From positions 1-23,706 of IMG/VR virus record IMGVR_UViG_3300033150_001045: a stretch of 23,706 bases of DNA. One strand, 5' to 3'. Below, piece after piece: positions 6,609-13,476 of the stretch. Under the pieces are notes generated by a model. It made no database searches. It was not told the origin of the DNA and worked only from the letters and a program-made list of their open reading frames with translations. The stretch's first letter is position 1, and each line of letters starts with the position of its first letter. Source of the stretch: a virus. The translations under genes were made by a program, and so were the position numbers.

Positions 6609-8883
6609 GAATTCCACCTCCTCTTTCTCTTAGTTCGCGTTCTATTTGAGAACCAAGATAAGAAGAAATAGCATCGACATCTTCAAACCCGGTAAGATTT
6701 AAATTTTCGATGTTAACCAATTTATCTGTATTCACTATTGTGTTTTCACCTGTAGCTCCCAAAGCTCCCTCATTCCCGCCAGTTGGTGGGTTAAATTCGA
6801 AAGTTTGGAAAGCTCCTATACTCTGCAGGAAATCTCGTGCCGACCGTTGAATTTGTTCGAGTAAGCTTTCGCCTAAAAATCCAGTGGATTCAACTCCTTT
6901 TTTCGCTTCAGAGTAAACATCCAGAACAGCATTAAGGTTTGCTTTCCAATTATTCAAATTTTTGTTCATGTTAGCCGTAGTATTATTACTAATCTTATTC
7001 AAATCGACGAGTCCGCTTCCCATCAAATCGTATGAGTGTGTTATGTCTACAGCAGTTTCCCTGGTGGTGTTTGACCATTCCGAACTTGACCTATTAGCGG
7101 TATTCGTCCAATCTGCATATCGATTTATATATTCTTGGATTTCGTTCGGTACCCAGTCTGGCGGAGCGAATTTTCCCCATCCGATATCTCGCTTCAGGCT
7201 TTCAATATATTTTTCGAGGGGTTCAGCAGAAATAGGTAATATGGTTGCTAAGGCTTTCGTCAGTGGTAAAAATGCTTGAGCTATAGTTAAAAGACCTTTC
7301 TTTATATTGATTTCGATACCATGTATCCACTTCCTGACCACTGCGCCCCAATCAGTTGTTGTGAAGGAAGCAAGAAACATTGCTAAAGCATCTGGAAGGG
7401 TTTTAGAAATTTCTTCGACAAGTGGTTCTAAAGCATCTCTCATCCCAAGGAAATTCGATTCCCATGCAGCGGATAATAAACCAAGTGCAATTGCTAACCC
7501 TGGATGAAGAAACTTTGCAATAAGCATAAGCGTTGGTAAAATAATTGATAAGTTTCCCAGCTTTTTTCCGAAGTCTTCGACATCCACACCTAAGCCATCG
7601 AGTTTATTTGTAAATCTGCCTATGAACTTAATCGCTTCTGCAAGCGGATTTATAGTATACTCGGCGATTCCTTCTCCGAATCCTTTCAAAAATCCTTCTA
7701 CCGAATCTCCTTGATCAAGAAGGTTTGTTATCGAATCAACTAGATCTTTAAGCGAAGGAACTAATCCTTCTCCCATTGAAATCCATAAGACATCAGTCAC
7801 ATTTTTTAACCTTTCAAGTTGCCAGTTAAGCGACATTGATCTCTCAGCGTAGATTTCTTGCCAATCGCTCACATCTTGCAATTCCTTCCGAAAACGACCT
7901 ATTACCTCTTCTCCGGCTCTCATCGCGTAGTACAACGCGCTTGCGGCTACCTGGCTCAATCCGAGCTGATCTGCAAACCAAAACAATTCCCGCTTACTCA
8001 TCTTTCCTGCTAAATCCCTGAAATCCATAAATATACCAGTTAAATCCCGCATTTTATCTCCGCTTTCATCCCAGACTTGTATACCAACAGCTTCGAGGCG
8101 GCGTGCTGTTTTCGGTTCTGAAAGCTCCATTAACAAGGTTCTCAAATATCGCCCAGCTTTTCCAGCTTGCATGAAGGTTCCAGTCGTGGTTGTCAAAACG
8201 TTTGTTAAGACACCCGTCCACATTGCTGTTTCCTCGAGTGTTAGTCCAAGTTCACCAGCGACACCAGCGACATATCCAATTGATAATGCCATATCTGAAA
8301 TTCTTCCAGTTGACTCAAGTGCGGCTATAGTCATTACGCCAAGCGCCTTATCAAGCTGCTCAGCTTCCAAGCCAAATGCTCGCATTACCTGGACTGCGAT
8401 AATTGAGGCTCTTTCCAAACTAATCGATGAAATAGCAGCGAATTTTAATACCTTGTCGACTGAGCTCATCACTTCATTAACTGTAAGTCCAGCCTCTATT
8501 AATTTGCCCATTGCATCTGCAGCTTCCGTCGCGCTGAAAATAGTTGTTTTGCCTATTCTCAATGCCGCATCGTGCATTTCTTCATAAGCCTTCGTTGCGT
8601 CTTCCGTTGAGCTTTCAAGCGCGACGAAAAGTGATTTTATTCTATACATCTGGTATTCAAAATCTCTCGTTGCATTAACTGCTTTTCCAACAGCGACGCC
8701 CAAAGCTGAGTAATATGCGCTTGCTGCGGTCAAAGCTGAAATTAGCCCAGGATGTGCATCTGAAACCTTCTTAACCGCATCTCGAAAGTTTGTCAAAGAC
8801 ATTACGGCGCGCGTTAATGCTCCCTCGAGTCCACTAACTTCTCCCCGCAGAATAATCCTTAACGTACTTGTTCCCATACTCAT
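6601..8883 (-). CDS. Phage tail tape measure protein, TP901 family
   Basis: A 760-aa tape measure protein that fills the tail tube and sets tail length; at about 1.5 A per residue it would suggest a tail near 110 nm (inference). Residues about 100-300 carry the PhageMin_Tail/TP901 core: GKTTIFSATEAADAMGKLIE, then FAAISSISLERASIIAVQVM and GLTLEETAMWTGVLTNVLTT. A hydrophobic segment lies at about 445-475 (LSIILPTLMLIAKFLHPG, LAIALGLLSAAW), usual for this family. The C-terminus is Asn-rich (SNNTTANMNKNLNNWKANLN) and ends with a charged helix. ATG at 8883 follows the previous stop within TAATATG. It is the longest intact gene here and shows no frame break. Confidence 0.93.
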   Translation of the reverse strand: MSMGTSTLRIILRGEVSGLEGALTRAVMSLTNFRDAVKKVSDAHPGLISALTAASAYYSALGVAVGKAVNATRDFEYQMYRIKSLFVALESSTEDATKAYEEMHDAALRIGKTTIFSATEAADAMGKLIEAGLTVNEVMSSVDKVLKFAAISSISLERASIIAVQVMRAFGLEAEQLDKALGVMTIAALESTGRISDMALSIGYVAGVAGELGLTLEETAMWTGVLTNVLTTTTGTFMQAGKAGRYLRTLLMELSEPKTARRLEAVGIQVWDESGDKMRDLTGIFMDFRDLAGKMSKRELFWFADQLGLSQVAASALYYAMRAGEEVIGRFRKELQDVSDWQEIYAERSMSLNWQLERLKNVTDVLWISMGEGLVPSLKDLVDSITNLLDQGDSVEGFLKGFGEGIAEYTINPLAEAIKFIGRFTNKLDGLGVDVEDFGKKLGNLSIILPTLMLIAKFLHPGLAIALGLLSAAWESNFLGMRDALEPLVEEISKTLPDALAMFLASFTTTDWGAVVRKWIHGIEINIKKGLLTIAQAFLPLTKALATILPISAEPLEKYIESLKRDIGWGKFAPPDWVPNEIQEYINRYADWTNTANRSSSEWSNTTRETAVDITHSYDLMGSGLVDLNKISNNTTANMNKNLNNWKANLNAVLDVYSEAKKGVESTGFLGESLLEQIQRSARDFLQSIGAFQTFEFNPPTGGNEGALGATGENTIVNTDKLVNIENLNLTGFEDVDAISSYLGSQIERELRERGGGIPA

Positions 8884-8884
8884 A

Positions 8885-9106
8885 TTACTTCAACCTTGGT
8901 CGTGATTTTCTTCTCGCGCGCCTCATAGCTCTTCTTTCTTCCGTTGCTTGCCAGCGATACGCTTCCAAGTAAAACAATATCTGCGTGTGTGTACAGTTTC
9001 TCAGTTCGGCCAATGTATGGCCCTTTGTTACTAAAAAGGCAAAAGCTTTTCCAATACTCGTTCTTCTAACGAAAGGACTCGATTTCTTTCTCCTGACCAA
9101 AGCCAC
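8885..9106 (-). CDS. Tail assembly chaperone, downstream (GT-type) part
   Basis: A basic 73-aa frame overlapping the end of the upstream chaperone gene by 41 nt. It carries a pattern typical of the downstream half of split phage tail chaperones located before the tape measure: GKAFAFLVTKGHTLAELRNC then QILFYLEAYRWQATEERRAM, ending in an Arg-rich tail. The formal start is a GTG without a good ribosome site, so expression as a frameshift extension of the upstream gene is more likely. It lies in the +1 frame relative to that gene. Function: keeps the tape measure soluble and recruits tube subunits during tail assembly (family knowledge). Confidence 0.75.
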   Translation of the reverse strand: MALVRRKKSSPFVRRTSIGKAFAFLVTKGHTLAELRNCTHTQILFYLEAYRWQATEERRAMRRARRKSRPRLK

Positions 9107-9482
9107 TTAATTCCAGAGCTTTATTCGCGATAACTGCGCTTTCTCCAAAAGCGAGTCCTTGTTTCAATTGTTCTTCATCGAAATCAGTGGCTTTCGTAGC
9201 GATTTTAACTAACACATCATAATCACTGATCGTCAAGTTCCCAAGGTTCAGATTTGGTTTCGAAGCAAGTGCCTCGAGCATATCACCTTCGCTCAGCGCA
9301 TGAACTGTAATCTTCGCGAATTTTCCATTCTTCAACCGAACTGGAACTTCTTCGCTTACTGCCACTCCTTGCAATAATTCTGCTGTGAGTTTTGGCGCTT
9401 CTTTAAGCAGTTTTTCGCGTTCAGCTTGTATTCTTTTCCGAGCTTCTTCTACGCGTTTCCTTCTTTCCTCTTCCTTAGACAT
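9066..9482 (-). CDS. Tail assembly chaperone, upstream (G-type) part
   Basis: A 138-aa protein between the tail tube and the tape measure. The N-terminus is a highly charged coiled helix (KEEERRKRVEEARKRIQAER), followed by a domain with VRLKNGKFAKITVHALSEGD and LTISDYDVLVKIATKATDFD, the usual composition of phage tail chaperones. ATG at 9482 has GGTGG about 6 nt upstream. The stop TAG (9066-9068) follows TCC TTT CGT, where a +1 slip on TTT-C would fuse it to the next frame. Exact family not identified from sequence alone; the role is supported by position and the overlap arrangement. Confidence 0.75.
   Translation of the reverse strand: MSKEEERRKRVEEARKRIQAEREKLLKEAPKLTAELLQGVAVSEEVPVRLKNGKFAKITVHALSEGDMLEALASKPNLNLGNLTISDYDVLVKIATKATDFDEEQLKQGLAFGESAVIANKALELSGFGQEKEIESFR
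9069..9077 (-). other. Candidate +1 programmed frameshift site in tail chaperone genes
   Basis: The upstream frame reads TCC TTT CGT TAG. If tRNA-Phe in the P site moves from UUU to UUC, the ribosome skips one base and continues GTT AGA AGA into the downstream chaperone frame. The site lies directly before the stop codon, the layout used by known +1 sites. Frame arithmetic (codon phase 2 to 1 on descending coordinates) requires +1 or -2. An accidental indel would look the same, and neighbouring genes do carry accidental breaks, hence moderate confidence. Confidence 0.45.
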
Positions 9483-9491
9483 TTATTCCAC

Positions 9492-9902
9492 CTAGCTTAT
9501 CCCAAGTGCACGTAAGTCCACACTGAAAGTTGACCAATCATCTGCTGCATTGTCTTGATCCAAGCTCTCGATATAACAACCACTGAACTTAAAGGCGCGA
9601 TCTAAACCACTTATTCCAACATGGAATTGATTTGTTGCTCCGCTTTTCACTATTTCGTCCATGAAAAATTTCTGTGCTCCGCTCTCAACCCATAATCCTT
9701 CGAGTGTTAAGGTTACACTTTTTGGACCAGGTGCAATACCCCATGGTAATCGCTTACCAGCGCCATGATATTCTTCGAGTCCTTCATCCATGCTCCAAGT
9801 CGCAGTTTCAGCTAATCCAATCAGTGTTCCAGACGCAAACAAATCAGCGAAAGCTCCATTATGATAATAAACCTCTACATCTTTTCCAGTCTGCACGCTC
9901 AT
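9492..9902 (-). CDS. Tail tube protein, second paralogue
   Basis: A 136-aa tube-forming protein. Motifs include VQTGKDVEVYYHNGAF, GKRLPWGIAPGPKSVTLTLE and the C-terminal RAFKFSGCYIESLDQDN then FSVDLRALGIS. The last 35 residues align by eye with the end of the upstream neighbour (SGC-x-IES, then D-RA-G), so the two genes are tandem paralogues. ATG at 9902 has an excellent GAGGTGAT site about 6 nt upstream. It lies directly before the tail chaperones, the normal place for the major tail protein. It is intact. Confidence 0.82.
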   Translation of the reverse strand: MSVQTGKDVEVYYHNGAFADLFASGTLIGLAETATWSMDEGLEEYHGAGKRLPWGIAPGPKSVTLTLEGLWVESGAQKFFMDEIVKSGATNQFHVGISGLDRAFKFSGCYIESLDQDNAADDWSTFSVDLRALGIS

Positions 9903-9913
9903 TTCTAATCACC

Positions 9914-10345
9914 TCATCCAAATCCCTTAGCTCTGAAATCTATGCTTTCAGTTATCCAACCATCAGTTGGAATATCGAAGTCGTAGCTTTCGATTGTACA
10001 TCCGCTCAGGGTAAAGCGCCCGTCAGCAGTACTCATTTCGATTTGGAAAGTTGTCATGTTATTTCCCGTAGCTAAAGTACCAAACAGCGTGGGATCTATA
10101 AACCCATGATCAATTGTTCCTGTTATTTCGCGAGCTGTTTCTCGTCTAGCCGCCAGATCATAATTTCCGAGTTCATAAAACGTTTGCAGTCCACGATCTA
10201 TAGTTATACTTCCTTCCGCGAAACCGATTTCCGATCCGTCTTTCTTGATATGGCCTTCCCAAGCTCTTAACCAGAGCTTGAGGTTTCCTCAAAGCTCATT
10301 TGGCAACACTCATGGGAAGGTCACCTCACTTTTCAACTCTCCCAT
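9914..10345 (-). pseudogene. Tail tube protein, first paralogue, interrupted near its N-terminus
   Basis: ATG at 10345 follows a strong GGAGGT site inside the end of the endonuclease gene and gives MGELKSEVTFP before a TGA (10310-10312). A second in-frame TGA follows seven codons later. After that the same frame is open to 9914 and clearly codes for a tube protein: LKLWLRAWEGHIKKDGSEIG, EGSITIDRGLQTFYELG, REITGTIDHGFIDPTLFGTL, FTLSGCTIESYDFDIPTDGW, ending FRAKGFG. The N-terminal piece may continue as FPMSVAK in another frame, so part of the gene near codons 11-20 seems lost or altered. Whether a shortened protein starts downstream is unclear; no good start was seen. It may be a real pseudogene or a sequence defect. 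Confidence 0.72.
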
Positions 10346-10348
10346 TTT

Positions 10349-11140
10349 TTAACCTCCTTTGTTTCTTCTTATGTCCGATAGGACCATAAACTTTTCGTAT
10401 TTCGATTTCATGAATAATGAAGCGCCTTCATATAACCAAGATAGAATTGTTTTCGCTTCGTTTGAATAATACCTCAATCTATAAACTCCTCCTCGAAAGT
10501 TTATTTTCTTTTCTCTCAATTTGAGTTTGCAACGTAATTTCTTTTCCAAGCTCTTTATAAACGCTTCCGAGCCAGAAGCAAAGTAAATAATTAGTTGATT
10601 GTTTCGTTTCGAAATGTGAAGTCCCCCATCGCCATCAAAAAATCCACGAATAAAATCTTTCAAATAATCAATTGGAACTTTTGGAAATTTGAGAGTAGAG
10701 GATTTCTTTTCAGTCAATCCAATCTCTTCGAGTTTTTCTTTAATTTTCTTAGAAGTAAATTCCAAAACATAAAGTGTTTTTCTATTTTCTCGATTGAATT
10801 CATAAATCGGATTTTCAGCTTGTAAAGCCAATTTTATAAGACGAATTATTTCATATTCGCAATTCGAAAAATTAATCCTGTTTCTATCTTTCAGACAACC
10901 ATCGGCGCAGAAAAAGCCTAAGATATAAGCCATCTCTTCATTCCATTCTTCAAAAAAGTTATGATTCACTTCGTATTTCCAAGGATGTTTTCTTAAGTTT
11001 AGTGTATAAGCTTTTTGTCGTATCGCTCTTCGGCTATGACGACCTATTACTTTACAGAGTTCATCAAGCGAGTTAGTGGCATACTCTGACTTCAATAACT
11101 GAATTTCTTCTGGTAACCAGGCTCTTTTCGCTACACTCAT
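10349..11140 (-). CDS. Free-standing LAGLIDADG homing endonuclease with N-terminal HTH
   Basis: A 263-aa protein. Residues 5-52 form a SANT/Myb-like helix-turn-helix (WLPEEIQLLKSEYATNS, then VIGRHSRRAIRQKAYTLNLR) that probably binds DNA. Two LAGLIDADG helices follow: MAYILGFFCADGC at about 70-82 and LKDFIRGFFDGDGGL at about 160-174, each with the acidic residue needed for metal binding. ATG AGT at 11140 has GAGGTG 7 nt upstream. There is no intein or intron context: no splice blocks surround it and it is a separate gene. Its last codons contain the ribosome site of the tail tube gene, so it is inserted inside the structural operon and probably cleaves alleles lacking it. It is intact. Confidence 0.9.
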   Translation of the reverse strand: MSVAKRAWLPEEIQLLKSEYATNSLDELCKVIGRHSRRAIRQKAYTLNLRKHPWKYEVNHNFFEEWNEEMAYILGFFCADGCLKDRNRINFSNCEYEIIRLIKLALQAENPIYEFNRENRKTLYVLEFTSKKIKEKLEEIGLTEKKSSTLKFPKVPIDYLKDFIRGFFDGDGGLHISKRNNQLIIYFASGSEAFIKSLEKKLRCKLKLREKKINFRGGVYRLRYYSNEAKTILSWLYEGASLFMKSKYEKFMVLSDIRRNKGG

Positions 11141-11253
11141 TCATTTCCACCTCTAATTTATTCATTCGAAGTTCTTGTAAACTTACTTTATAAAGTTTCT
11201 GCAAATAGCAATTTTTATTAATTAAACAATACTTATTTTCACATGGGTTAGGC
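11141..11253. promoter_or_regulatory. Divergent intergenic region with palindromic TATA element
   Basis: This is the only divergent gap in the window, between the LAGLIDADG gene (minus) and the HNH-RHH gene (plus). Its centre is a perfect 12-bp palindrome ACTTTATAAAGT (11185-11196), 45 nt from one start codon and 58 nt from the other. It contains TTTATAAA on both strands, so a single TATA-like element could serve both genes. An A/T-rich stretch (TTTTTATTAATTAAAC, around 11212-11227) lies on the plus-gene side. The promoter role is inferred from archaeal consensus. Confidence 0.5.
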
Positions 11254-11562
11254 TTGGATCGAGTTTGTCGCAATTGCGGTTCTCGCAAAAATATTGAAGT
11301 TCACTGGATAGCTCATTCTCCGGAGCAATTCATTCCGCTTTGTTCTCGCTGTCATAGACTCGAACACGAACGAAACCCGAGTTTAGATATCGAGTTTCCA
11401 GACTGGAAAATTACAACTATCTCGATTCGAACAGGAACAAAAATTCGTCTTCAACGCTTCGGATTCTTCGGCGAAAAGTGGAACGAGTTAATAAATCGTC
11501 TTCTCGATGAAGTTGAGGAATATAGAAAAATAAAGGAGCGTTATCCTCATCTTTTCTCTTGA
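11254..11562 (+). CDS. HNH-like zinc protein fused to RHH-like domain
   Basis: The only plus-strand gene, 102 aa. Residues 5-38 show an HNH/zinc pattern, CRNCGS then VHWIAH, LCSRCHRLEH, that is C-x2-C and C-x2-C pairs with several His. Residues about 55-95 (ISIRTGTKIRLQRFGFFGEK, then WNELINRLLDEVEEY) strongly resemble archaeal VapB-like/RHH antitoxin domains (beta strand, helix, conserved Gly, helix). The HNH family's usual HH pair appears as HW, so nuclease activity is uncertain; it may be only DNA-binding. The start is TTG with a weak GGGTTAGG site. It converges with the minus-strand gene at 11547, overlapping by 16 nt. Confidence 0.7.
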   Translation: MDRVCRNCGSRKNIEVHWIAHSPEQFIPLCSRCHRLEHERNPSLDIEFPDWKITTISIRTGTKIRLQRFGFFGEKWNELINRLLDEVEEYRKIKERYPHLFS

Positions 11563-11819
11563 GGTTCCAATACCCAAAAATTCTCTGTTTTATAAAAGCC
11601 TTTAATTCTTAAGACTTTCGAGTTACTCAAAACAGCTCGCGGTAAAGCAACTTGATATCCGAGTTTACTAGCCTTTCGAATAATCTTCCGTAAGTTCCTA
11701 AGGTCAATTACATAAGGACAGATATTCAAACGCCTGCCAATAACTTCAATAGTCCCAACAAAGGTTTCTTCCGTTATTCCAAGCTCATTCGCGATCTCAT
11801 CTTCATATGACAAGATCAT
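11547..11819 (-). CDS. Small protein coupled to RHH regulator, unknown function
   Basis: A 90-aa protein whose ATG at 11819 overlaps the stop of the upstream RHH gene (ATGA), so they are translated together. Helical N-terminus ([20 protein letters not shown]), then a basic region with alternating strands ([28 protein letters not shown]-like [19 protein letters not shown]). The pattern [18 protein letters not shown] is compatible with a DNA-binding helix, but no family is recognised. Pairing with an RHH protein could suggest toxin-antitoxin logic, or a two-part regulator. No toxin motif was seen, so I leave the function open. Confidence 0.55.
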   Translation of the reverse strand: MILSYEDEIANELGITEETFVGTIEVIGRRLNICPYVIDLRNLRKIIRKASKLGYQVALPRAVLSNSKVLRIKGFYKTENFWVLEPQEKR

Positions 11820-11965
11820 TTTATACCGACCAATGATCTGATAGCTTTCCGTATTGCTTCGCTTCGAGTATAACCATAAGCTTCACAGTAACGATCAAGC
11901 TTATCTAATAGGTCAACGGACATTCTAAAAATTACTTTCTTCTCATGAACAACCCGTGTTGGCAT
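11816..11965 (-). CDS. RHH (CopG/Arc-like) DNA-binding protein
   Basis: A 49-aa protein, too short for most gene callers. [20 protein letters not shown] gives the beta strand and first helix of an RHH fold, and [19 protein letters not shown] the second helix with the usual RSEAIRxAIR motif. ATG at 11965 has GGTGA 5-6 nt upstream, and a TATA box (TTTAAATAA, 11998-12006) lies 33 nt further. It is the first gene of a two-gene unit. Such proteins bind operators as dimers; auto-repression of its own promoter is likely by family habit. It resembles the neighbouring 57-aa RHH gene, suggesting duplication. Confidence 0.82.
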   Translation of the reverse strand: MPTRVVHEKKVIFRMSVDLLDKLDRYCEAYGYTRSEAIRKAIRSLVGIK

Positions 11966-11997
11966 TTGTTTCACCGATATAACTTTAAGACATACAA

Positions 11998-12006
11998 TTA
12001 TTTAAA
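11998..12006 (-). promoter_or_regulatory. Archaeal TATA box for the 49-aa RHH gene
   Basis: TTTAAATAA on the minus strand ends 33 nt before the ATG at 11965. Transcription would start about 10 nt before the ATG, leaving room for the GGTGA site. The layout matches the other two RHH promoters in this window. Confidence 0.55.
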
Positions 12007-12059
12007 CATTTCGAGTAAAAAATAAAGGAAGTTGTAGTTCTCGAGAAGGGTCTGTTCCC

Positions 12060-12233
12060 TCAATACTTGATTCTTTCGCGATCGAGTTTATCTCTTATCG
12101 CACTTCTTATCGCTTCGCTTCGATGGTACCCTTTAGCTTTACAGAGTTTATCTAACCCCTCGATTAGGTTCTCAGGACATGTAAAAGTAAGCTTCAGAAA
12201 CCTCAGATTTTCTGCAACTTCTAGATTTTCCAT
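12060..12233 (-). CDS. RHH (CopG/NikR-like) DNA-binding protein
   Basis: A 57-aa protein: LRFLKLTFTCPENLIEGLDK forms the strand and first helix, GYHRSEAIRSAIRDKLDRER the second helix, with the same RSEAIR signature as the neighbouring 49-aa gene. ATG at 12233 has a perfect GAGGTGAT site 5 nt upstream and a TATA box at 12271-12280. It sits just downstream of the end of the glycosyltransferase series and is transcribed separately. Role: local repressor or antitoxin-like regulator, inferred from fold. Confidence 0.82.
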   Translation of the reverse strand: MENLEVAENLRFLKLTFTCPENLIEGLDKLCKAKGYHRSEAIRSAIRDKLDRERIKY

Positions 12234-12455
12234 ATTTAATCACCTCATATACTCCTTAGTTATTCTTTGATATTTAAATATTCCTTATCTTTTCCGTATC
12301 AAGTACTCCCTAAAATTTTGTAATCGGGAAATCTAGGTTCCGCGGCTTCAAAATATGCACTTATGATCGCAAGTCATTATAATTTTATAACAAAAGGAGC
12401 ATTCTACGTTCTTCTTTCGTCAAAATATTCTGATTTTGCCCTTCTTTTAAAATGC
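12234..12455 (-). promoter_or_regulatory. Intergenic region with TATA box for the 57-aa RHH gene
   Basis: A TATATTTAAATA-like element (core TATTTAAATA at 12271-12280), preceded on the minus strand by the purine-rich AAGATAAGGA as possible BRE, lies about 38 nt before the ATG. The rest (12290-12455) is A/T-rich, lies after the last glycosyltransferase stop, and contains short T-runs that could terminate that transcript. No gene, tRNA or clear hairpin was recognised. Confidence 0.55.
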
Positions 12456-12863
12456 TCAAAAATTACCATTTAATATGCCTTGGATCCATTTCGCATATTG
12501 CTCTTCAAAACTCTTCCATGTTAAGCCCATAACGCTTTCTCGAGCCTTTTTCTTCATTTCAGCAAGCTCGTTTCGATGTTCGTAAAGAAATTTTATTCGA
12601 TCTGCAATCTCTGAAACATTGCCTGAATCAATCACGAAGCCATTAGTTCCATTCCAAACATGCTGCTTCGTTCCAGTTGTCTTACTTATAATTACGGGCA
12701 AACCACAAGCCAGCGCCTCATAAGTAACTAGTGGGCATCCGTCTTCTATTGCGGGCAAGACAAATACATCGGAGTTTTGATAAGTTTCGATAATATCGTC
12801 AACCCATTCAACAACTCGAGTGTTTGGAGGTAGTTCAACTTGTTCTGGTATTGTTCCAAGCAC
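12456..12863 (-). CDS. GT4 glycosyltransferase, C-terminal fragment
   Basis: C-terminal nucleotide-sugar-binding half of a GT-B fold enzyme: PPNTRVVEWVDDIIETYQNS, then DVFVLPAIEDGCPLVTYEAL (the acidic donor-binding EDG...E motif) and ACGLPVIISKTTG. It ends with the usual closing helix (SFEEQYAKWIQGILNGNF). The formal start has no ribosome site and lies in overlap with the N-terminal fragment; real coding starts at about GTIPEQVEL. Upstream fragment and this one together lack about 20 residues between the AW and LPPN positions of the family, so the break is a deletion with frame change. Probably inactive unless the sequence is wrong here. Confidence 0.8.
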   Translation of the reverse strand: MLGTIPEQVELPPNTRVVEWVDDIIETYQNSDVFVLPAIEDGCPLVTYEALACGLPVIISKTTGTKQHVWNGTNGFVIDSGNVSEIADRIKFLYEHRNELAEMKKKARESVMGLTWKSFEEQYAKWIQGILNGNF

Positions 12864-13476
12864 TTAGCAAATAAATTAATCCTTTCCTTATCCAGTTTCT
12901 TCCAATAAATAATATTCGAAACTTCTCATCTAGTTTCTTTCCAGGAACAAACTTCTCTGTGTCAACACCAAATGGAATTATCTGAGCTTTCGATGCAAGT
13001 CCGTGTTTTTTCAAACTCTCGAAAACAAATTCTGAAGGGCATAAAATATGCGTCGCGAGCTTCATTTCTCGAATAATTTTCTCTTTTAGAAGTGGATGAA
13101 TAATCATTGTAGGTCCAATCGCTTTTTCGATTAATTCTTCCTGTTCTTGGACATGAGCACTGAAGCAATTAACTACCTTGTATTCAAAGTTCAAGCTCTG
13201 CATTGTAAATAAACTGTGCGATAACCAACTCTGTAATAATTTGGATGATTGAGCAACTAAAGAAGTTACTGAGTCAAACATAAGGTCCTGGCTCGCATAG
13301 TCAGCTTTAACCGTTGGTATAATCGTTACATATTCTTTGAACTCTGGAACAGTATTCGCAACATAGGCTCTTTTTAACAAATTCTTCTCGATAAGAGGTT
13401 TAACTTGATGAAGCGCAGTTTTTCCAATTCCGGCCCCGCCCAACTCAACTTTCCCAGTATAGATAACATCAACCAT
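12835..13476 (-). CDS. GT4 glycosyltransferase, N-terminal fragment
   Basis: N-terminal acceptor domain and start of the donor domain of a GT-B enzyme. It begins DVIYTGKVELGGAGIGKTAL, with the Gly-rich loop of the family, and later shows ATHILCPSEFVFESLKKHGL, IIPFGVDTEKFVPGK and FRILFIGRNWIRKGLIYLLS. The open frame ends four codons after AWNNT, where the C-terminal fragment takes over in another frame. ATG at 13476 overlaps the previous stop and has GAAGGAG about 9 nt upstream. It probably transfers a sugar from a nucleotide donor in a surface or virion glycan pathway; substrate not predictable. Confidence 0.82.
   Translation of the reverse strand: MVDVIYTGKVELGGAGIGKTALHQVKPLIEKNLLKRAYVANTVPEFKEYVTIIPTVKADYASQDLMFDSVTSLVAQSSKLLQSWLSHSLFTMQSLNFEYKVVNCFSAHVQEQEELIEKAIGPTMIIHPLLKEKIIREMKLATHILCPSEFVFESLKKHGLASKAQIIPFGVDTEKFVPGKKLDEKFRILFIGRNWIRKGLIYLLSAWNNTRTS

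Noticed and set aside
8171-8587. 138-aa plus-strand frame opposite the tape measure gene
   Set aside because: An antisense shadow with Ser/Ala/Val bias arising from the codon usage of the tape measure gene; no ribosome site.
9674-10075. 133-aa plus-strand frame opposite the tail tube genes
   Set aside because: It is antisense to two clearly coding genes and has no domain pattern.
9914-10345. TGA read as tryptophan, making the first tail tube gene continuous
   Set aside because: Many clear genes here end in TGA with overlapping downstream starts (for example 15243, 16196, 19161), so TGA works as stop.
11073-11288. 71-aa minus-strand frame over the divergent gap
   Set aside because: It covers the promoter region and the start of the LAGLIDADG gene in another frame and has no coherent composition.
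11816-12233. CRISPR-like or attachment-site repeats between RHH genes
   Set aside because: The similarity between these two segments is due to paralogous RHH coding sequence (RSEAIR motif), not to non-coding direct repeats.
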